Positions 5,586 through 8,329 of a stretch of 8,329 nucleotides of DNA are shown piece after piece. Source of the DNA: Planctomycetales bacterium (GTDB lineage: Bacteria; Planctomycetota; Phycisphaerae; SM23-33); NCBI GenBank assembly GCA_030631125.1, contig DAOVLS010000085.1, forward strand, positions 1 through 8,329, written 5' to 3'. The translations under genes were made by a program, and so were the position numbers. The notes under the pieces are model-generated. The model saw only the letters and a program-made list of their open reading frames with translations. It was not told the DNA's origin and ran no database searches. How positions within the stretch are numbered: the first letter of the stretch is position 1; each line of letters begins with the position of its first letter.

Positions 5586-7907
5586 ATGACAACAGTCGAT
5601 ACACTCGAAAACCTCAGTGCCGAAATCCTGGCTCTGGACCCCGGCGTCAAAGAGGCTATTGTCAAAATCGGCATGTCTCTTGAGCAGGTTCTTGAAGAAC
5701 TCCCGCCGGATTCCGCAGAGGTGGAAAATGCCCTGACGCTTGGGGCAAGTGTCCTCCAGGCTGTCTATGAGGAAGACGTTTCGGACCCCTCCGCCGCCAT
5801 GAGTGCTCTGGCCGAGGCCGTCGCCGCTTCCGGTAAGTATCTGGAAGACGACCAAAACGCCAAAGAAAGCGAATCGCTCCGGAAAGCCACCGACGCCCTG
5901 CAGGCGATCCTTGCTCCTGCCGACGAAGCCCCTGACACCGAAGATGCTCCCGACGCCGAAGAAGATTCCGGCGCTGACGAAGTTGATGCCGATACCGACG
6001 AAACCGAAGCGGTGGTTGACGCCTCCGACAAACCGGCTGATGCGCCGAACGAAGACGACCCTGCCGACCAATCGCATCCGGTGCTCCCCGAAGATGCAGA
6101 CCCGGAAATCATGAAAGAATTTATCGTTGAATGTCTCGACCACATCTCCGCCGCCGAGGCTTCAATGCTCGACCTGGAAAGCAATCCGGACGACACCGAG
6201 CAGATTAATACGATCTTCCGCGCCTTCCATACGATAAAGGGCACCTCGGGCTTCCTCGGTCTGGACCACACTCAGAAACTCGCCCACCTGGCTGAAAGCC
6301 TCCTGGACCGCGCACGCGAGGGCGAAATCCAGATCGTCGGCGGATACGCCGACCTGGCGCTGAAATCCGGCGACATGCTGCGGGCCATGATCGACGCCCT
6401 CAAAGGCATCGAGCCTGGAGACGCACTGACCATTCCGGAAAACTACGATGACCTGCTGAAACAACTCTCCGACCCGGAAGGTCATGGAATCGGAGACGCC
6501 GGCGAGTCTGAAGGAATGCGTCTGGGCGAGATTCTCGTCGGTAAAGACCGGGCAGACCGCGAAAAAGTTGAAGATGCGGCCCAACAACAGGGCGTAAAGA
6601 AACTGGGCGAAGTGCTGGTTGAAAAAAACATCGCTTCGGCAAGCGACGTAGCCAAGGCCATTCGCACACAAAAACAGAACAAAGGACAAGCGGCGACGGA
6701 AACGTCGATTCGGGTAAATACAGGCCGGCTTGACAACCTTGTCAATATGGTCGGCGAACTCGTAATCGCCCAGTCGATGGTTTCGCAGGACCCCGACGTT
6801 ACAAGCAACACCGGGCATCGCCTGACCAGAAATGTCGCCCACGCCGGAAAGATCATCCGTGAGTTGCAGGACCTGGCAATGTCTCTGCGGATGGTCCCGC
6901 TGAAAGGGACGTTCCAGAAAATGGCCCGCCTGGTGCGGGACCTTGCCCGCAAAGCCGGTAAAAACGTTCAGTTCACTACCGAGGGTGAAGATACCGAAAT
7001 CGACCGCAACATGGTCGAAATGCTCAATGACCCGCTGGTCCACATGATCCGCAACGCCGTCGATCACGGGGTCGAACCGACCGAGCAACGCCAGGAAACG
7101 GGGAAAAACCCCACCGGCGTCGTGAGTCTGCGAGCATATCACTCCGCCGGAAACGTCGTTATCGAACTGATCGACGACGGAAAAGGGCTGGATCGGGACA
7201 AGATCCTCGCAAAGGCCCGCGAACGAGGCATCATCGAGTCGGAGCGGGAATTGACCGAAAGCGAAATCTTCGGCATGATCTTCCATGCGGGCTTCTCCAC
7301 AGCCGAGAAGGTAACTGACGTTTCAGGACGAGGCGTCGGTATGGACGTGGTCAAAAAGGGTATCGAGGCGCTCCACGGGCGGATCGACGTAACATCCAAA
7401 GTCGGTGAAGGCTCAACGTTCACGATGAAACTGCCGCTGACAATGGCGATCACCGATGCGATGCTCATCCGCGTCGGTAACGAGCATTATCTGATGCCGA
7501 CCGTATCGATCGAAGAGAGTTTCCGACCCGCATCCGGAACCATCTCCACCGTGGCCGGGCGGGGCGAGACGGTTATGCTTCGGGGCAATCTGCTACCGGT
7601 GTTCCGCATGCATGAACTTTTCGGCGTCGCCGATGCCATTACCGACCCCTACAAGGCCTCGCTGGTAAGCATCGAGGGCGAAGGAAAGCGATGTGCACTG
7701 ATGGTCGATGAACTCCTGAGCCAGCAGCAGGTTGTCATCAAATCGCTCGGGGAATCGCTCGGGCATATTCCGGGCGTCTCCGGAGGGAGTATCCTCGGCG
7801 ACGGGCGAGTGGGACTCATCCTGGACGCTGCCGGTCTGCTGAAACTGGCGACAGGTAAAGCGGGGGATCAACCGGAAACAACCCGCATGGAAAGCAAAGC
7901 GGCGTAA
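5586..7907 (+). CDS. cheA: Chemotaxis histidine kinase CheA with unusual N-terminus and linker repeats
   Basis: 773 residues, longer than the roughly 650 of enteric CheA. Residues 1-110 are a helical-looking region I do not recognise. Residues 113-162 are an acidic linker with 23 Asp/Glu in 50 residues. The P1 (Hpt) domain covers about 172-275, with phosphorylated His215 in FHTIKGTSGFLGL. A tandem repeat of two 24-residue units (312-335, 339-362) follows, in place of a recognisable P2 domain. P3 dimerisation starts near 374 (SIRVNTGRLDNLVNMVGEL). The P4 ATPase has the N box with Asn490 (HMIRNAVDHG), G1 DDGKG (530-534), F box FHAGFST (566-572) and G2 SGRGVGMDVV (580-589). P5, the CheW-like coupling domain, runs from about 622 to 755. 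All catalytic motifs are intact. CheA autophosphorylates in receptor arrays and passes phosphate to CheY. ATG at 5586 follows a GGGGA site about 7 nt upstream. The operon continues from cheY and cheX and ends at the hairpin 22 nt downstream. Confidence 0.95.
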   Translation: MTTVDTLENLSAEILALDPGVKEAIVKIGMSLEQVLEELPPDSAEVENALTLGASVLQAVYEEDVSDPSAAMSALAEAVAASGKYLEDDQNAKESESLRKATDALQAILAPADEAPDTEDAPDAEEDSGADEVDADTDETEAVVDASDKPADAPNEDDPADQSHPVLPEDADPEIMKEFIVECLDHISAAEASMLDLESNPDDTEQINTIFRAFHTIKGTSGFLGLDHTQKLAHLAESLLDRAREGEIQIVGGYADLALKSGDMLRAMIDALKGIEPGDALTIPENYDDLLKQLSDPEGHGIGDAGESEGMRLGEILVGKDRADREKVEDAAQQQGVKKLGEVLVEKNIASASDVAKAIRTQKQNKGQAATETSIRVNTGRLDNLVNMVGELVIAQSMVSQDPDVTSNTGHRLTRNVAHAGKIIRELQDLAMSLRMVPLKGTFQKMARLVRDLARKAGKNVQFTTEGEDTEIDRNMVEMLNDPLVHMIRNAVDHGVEPTEQRQETGKNPTGVVSLRAYHSAGNVVIELIDDGKGLDRDKILAKARERGIIESERELTESEIFGMIFHAGFSTAEKVTDVSGRGVGMDVVKKGIEALHGRIDVTSKVGEGSTFTMKLPLTMAITDAMLIRVGNEHYLMPTVSIEESFRPASGTISTVAGRGETVMLRGNLLPVFRMHELFGVADAITDPYKASLVSIEGEGKRCALMVDELLSQQQVVIKSLGESLGHIPGVSGGSILGDGRVGLILDAAGLLKLATGKAGDQPETTRMESKAA
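6519..6671 (+). other. Tandem RLGExLV repeat inside CheA (MshEN/GspE_N-like segment)
   Basis: CheA residues 312-335 and 339-362 align without gaps as two 24-residue units, with a 3-residue spacer and 10 identical positions. Both follow the pattern (R/K)LGE(I/V)LV...K..A....V..A...Q. This resembles the paired 24-residue motif of the MshEN (GspE/PilB N-terminal) domain, which binds cyclic di-GMP in MshE-type ATPases. It sits between P1 and P3, where P2 normally docks CheY. Repeat and position are seen directly. Fold similarity is judged by eye, and ligand binding is speculation. Confidence 0.6.
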
Positions 7908-7928
7908 CACGACAACGCGGATTATCAA

Positions 7929-7988
7929 AAAACAGCGCCGAACTCCCAAGCCGATATGCGTATCGGCTTGGGAGTTCGGCGCTGTTTT
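7929..7988. terminator. Perfect 28-bp hairpin terminator after cheA
   Basis: Arms 7929-7956 and 7961-7988 are perfect reverse complements of 28 bases with a TGCG tetraloop, GC-rich in the core, opening with AAAA and closing with TTTT. Beyond the left arm two more A residues give six in a row (7927-7932), so the minus-strand reading ends in six T residues and the element could stop transcription from either side. It lies 22 nt after the cheA stop and separates cheA from the gene at 8290. A stem this long and perfect exceeds normal intrinsic terminators and would also suit RNase III cleavage. Confidence 0.85.
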
Positions 7989-8061
7989 AACAAAAAAACC
8001 ATCCAACCCATGTTGTCGTTCCACCTCAATTGTATATTTTTCAGAATTTTCAGGTTTTTAC

Positions 8062-8088
8062 TAATCCCATTCTATCACATGCCGATAT
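8062..8088 (+). promoter_or_regulatory. Candidate sigma-28 (FliA/SigD-type) promoter upstream of the gene at 8290
   Basis: TAAT (8062-8065), then 15 bases, then GCCGATAT (8081-8088). The -10 element matches the Bacillus SigD form GCCGATAT exactly and the E. coli FliA form in 7 of 8 positions; the -35 matches TAAA in 3 of 4. It shares TAATCCC-N12-GCCGAT with the element at 4243. It lies downstream of the cheA terminator, so it would give the next gene its own promoter. Predicted start is near 8095, with a leader of about 195 nt. Confidence 0.6.
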
Positions 8089-8094
8089 TCGGAT

Positions 8095-8289
8095 AGTCGG
8101 ATGCAAATGGTGCGGACCGTATGGAGCAATGCCAGATGGTTCGCAATAAGGTTCTGTTGACATTACCGACATATCCCCTCCAGGGCGGGAAACGTCTATT
8201 CAACCACCATGCCGTGCGAATCACGGCCTCTGTTTCCGTTTATAGCGTTACACACCCGAAGTGTAAATCCATCTAAGAAAGGAAAAAAA
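8095..8289 (+). promoter_or_regulatory. Leader of the gene at 8290, with two perfect hairpins and a Shine-Dalgarno
   Basis: No gene is seen here. GCCGTG (8211-8216) pairs with CACGGC (8222-8227) around CGAAT, and TTACAC (8248-8253) pairs with GTGTAA (8261-8266) around a 7-nt loop. AGAAAGGA ends about 7 nt before the ATG at 8290 and is the likely ribosome-binding site. ATGGTG (8107-8112) is complementary to CACCAT (8205-8210), which may be chance. Neither hairpin has a following T-run. Confidence 0.4.
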
Positions 8290-8329
8290 ATGTCTGAACA
8301 AGCAACAGCAACGGTAGAGCAGCAAAGGC
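8290..8329 (+). CDS. Start of an unidentified protein, truncated by the window edge (possibly CheW)
   Basis: Only 13 codons are visible, reading MSEQATATVEQQR, with ATG at 8290-8292 after a good AGAAAGGA site. The polar, Gln/Thr/Ala-rich start fits the disordered N-terminal tail seen before the first strand of many CheW proteins, and a CheW or receptor gene is the usual neighbour of cheA. Nothing in these residues is diagnostic, so the function is a guess from context. Confidence 0.5.
   Translation, partial: MSEQATATVEQQR

Noticed and set aside
6162..7286. Long minus-strand open frame opposite cheA
   Set aside because: It lies entirely antisense to conserved CheA domains and its product looks like no known family.

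Overview
This window holds two gene blocks that diverge from a shared intergenic region of about 0.5 kb. The minus-strand block is a pair of ABC exporter half-transporters (365-2221 and 2218-4032). The plus-strand block is a chemotaxis run, cheY (4543-4977), a cheX-like phosphatase gene (5021-5521) and cheA (5586-7907). A further gene begins at 8290 and is cut by the window edge. The GC content looks moderate to fairly high. The left-end palindromic repeats of the GTCCCGTAGGGAC type and the style of the Che proteins suggest a motile Gram-negative-type bacterium, possibly a planctomycete (Phycisphaerae-like) or a deltaproteobacterium-like lineage. This placement is inference from recall and has not been tested.

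Layout. Positions 1-141 are a cluster of short palindromes resembling REP/BIME elements, and 142-364 is non-coding with nothing convincing in it. The two ABC genes overlap by ATGA and form an operon. Their motifs are asymmetric in the complementary way expected of a heterodimeric exporter: one has Asp instead of the catalytic Glu after Walker B, and the other has LSAGQ instead of LSGGQ. Between 4033 and 4542 lie a candidate housekeeping promoter for the ABC operon, a candidate sigma-28 promoter facing cheY, and a long leader rich in inverted repeats.

The Che genes form a signalling core. CheA is the histidine kinase, CheY the response regulator that receives its phosphate, and the CheX-like protein the probable CheY-P phosphatase. 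CheA is unusual. It has an unrecognised N-terminal region of about 110 residues and a long acidic linker before the Hpt domain. A tandem 24-residue RLGExLV repeat, resembling the MshEN/GspE_N c-di-GMP-binding fold, sits where a P2 domain would normally be. A perfect 28-bp inverted repeat after cheA is probably its terminator.

The strongest non-coding observation is that TAATCCC-N12-GCCGAT occurs twice, at 4243 and at 8062. Both copies have sigma-28 (FliA/SigD) architecture, both lie in intergenic DNA, both point downstream, and both precede a chemotaxis-cluster transcription unit by 200-270 nt. This suggests co-regulation by the flagellar sigma factor through long leaders.
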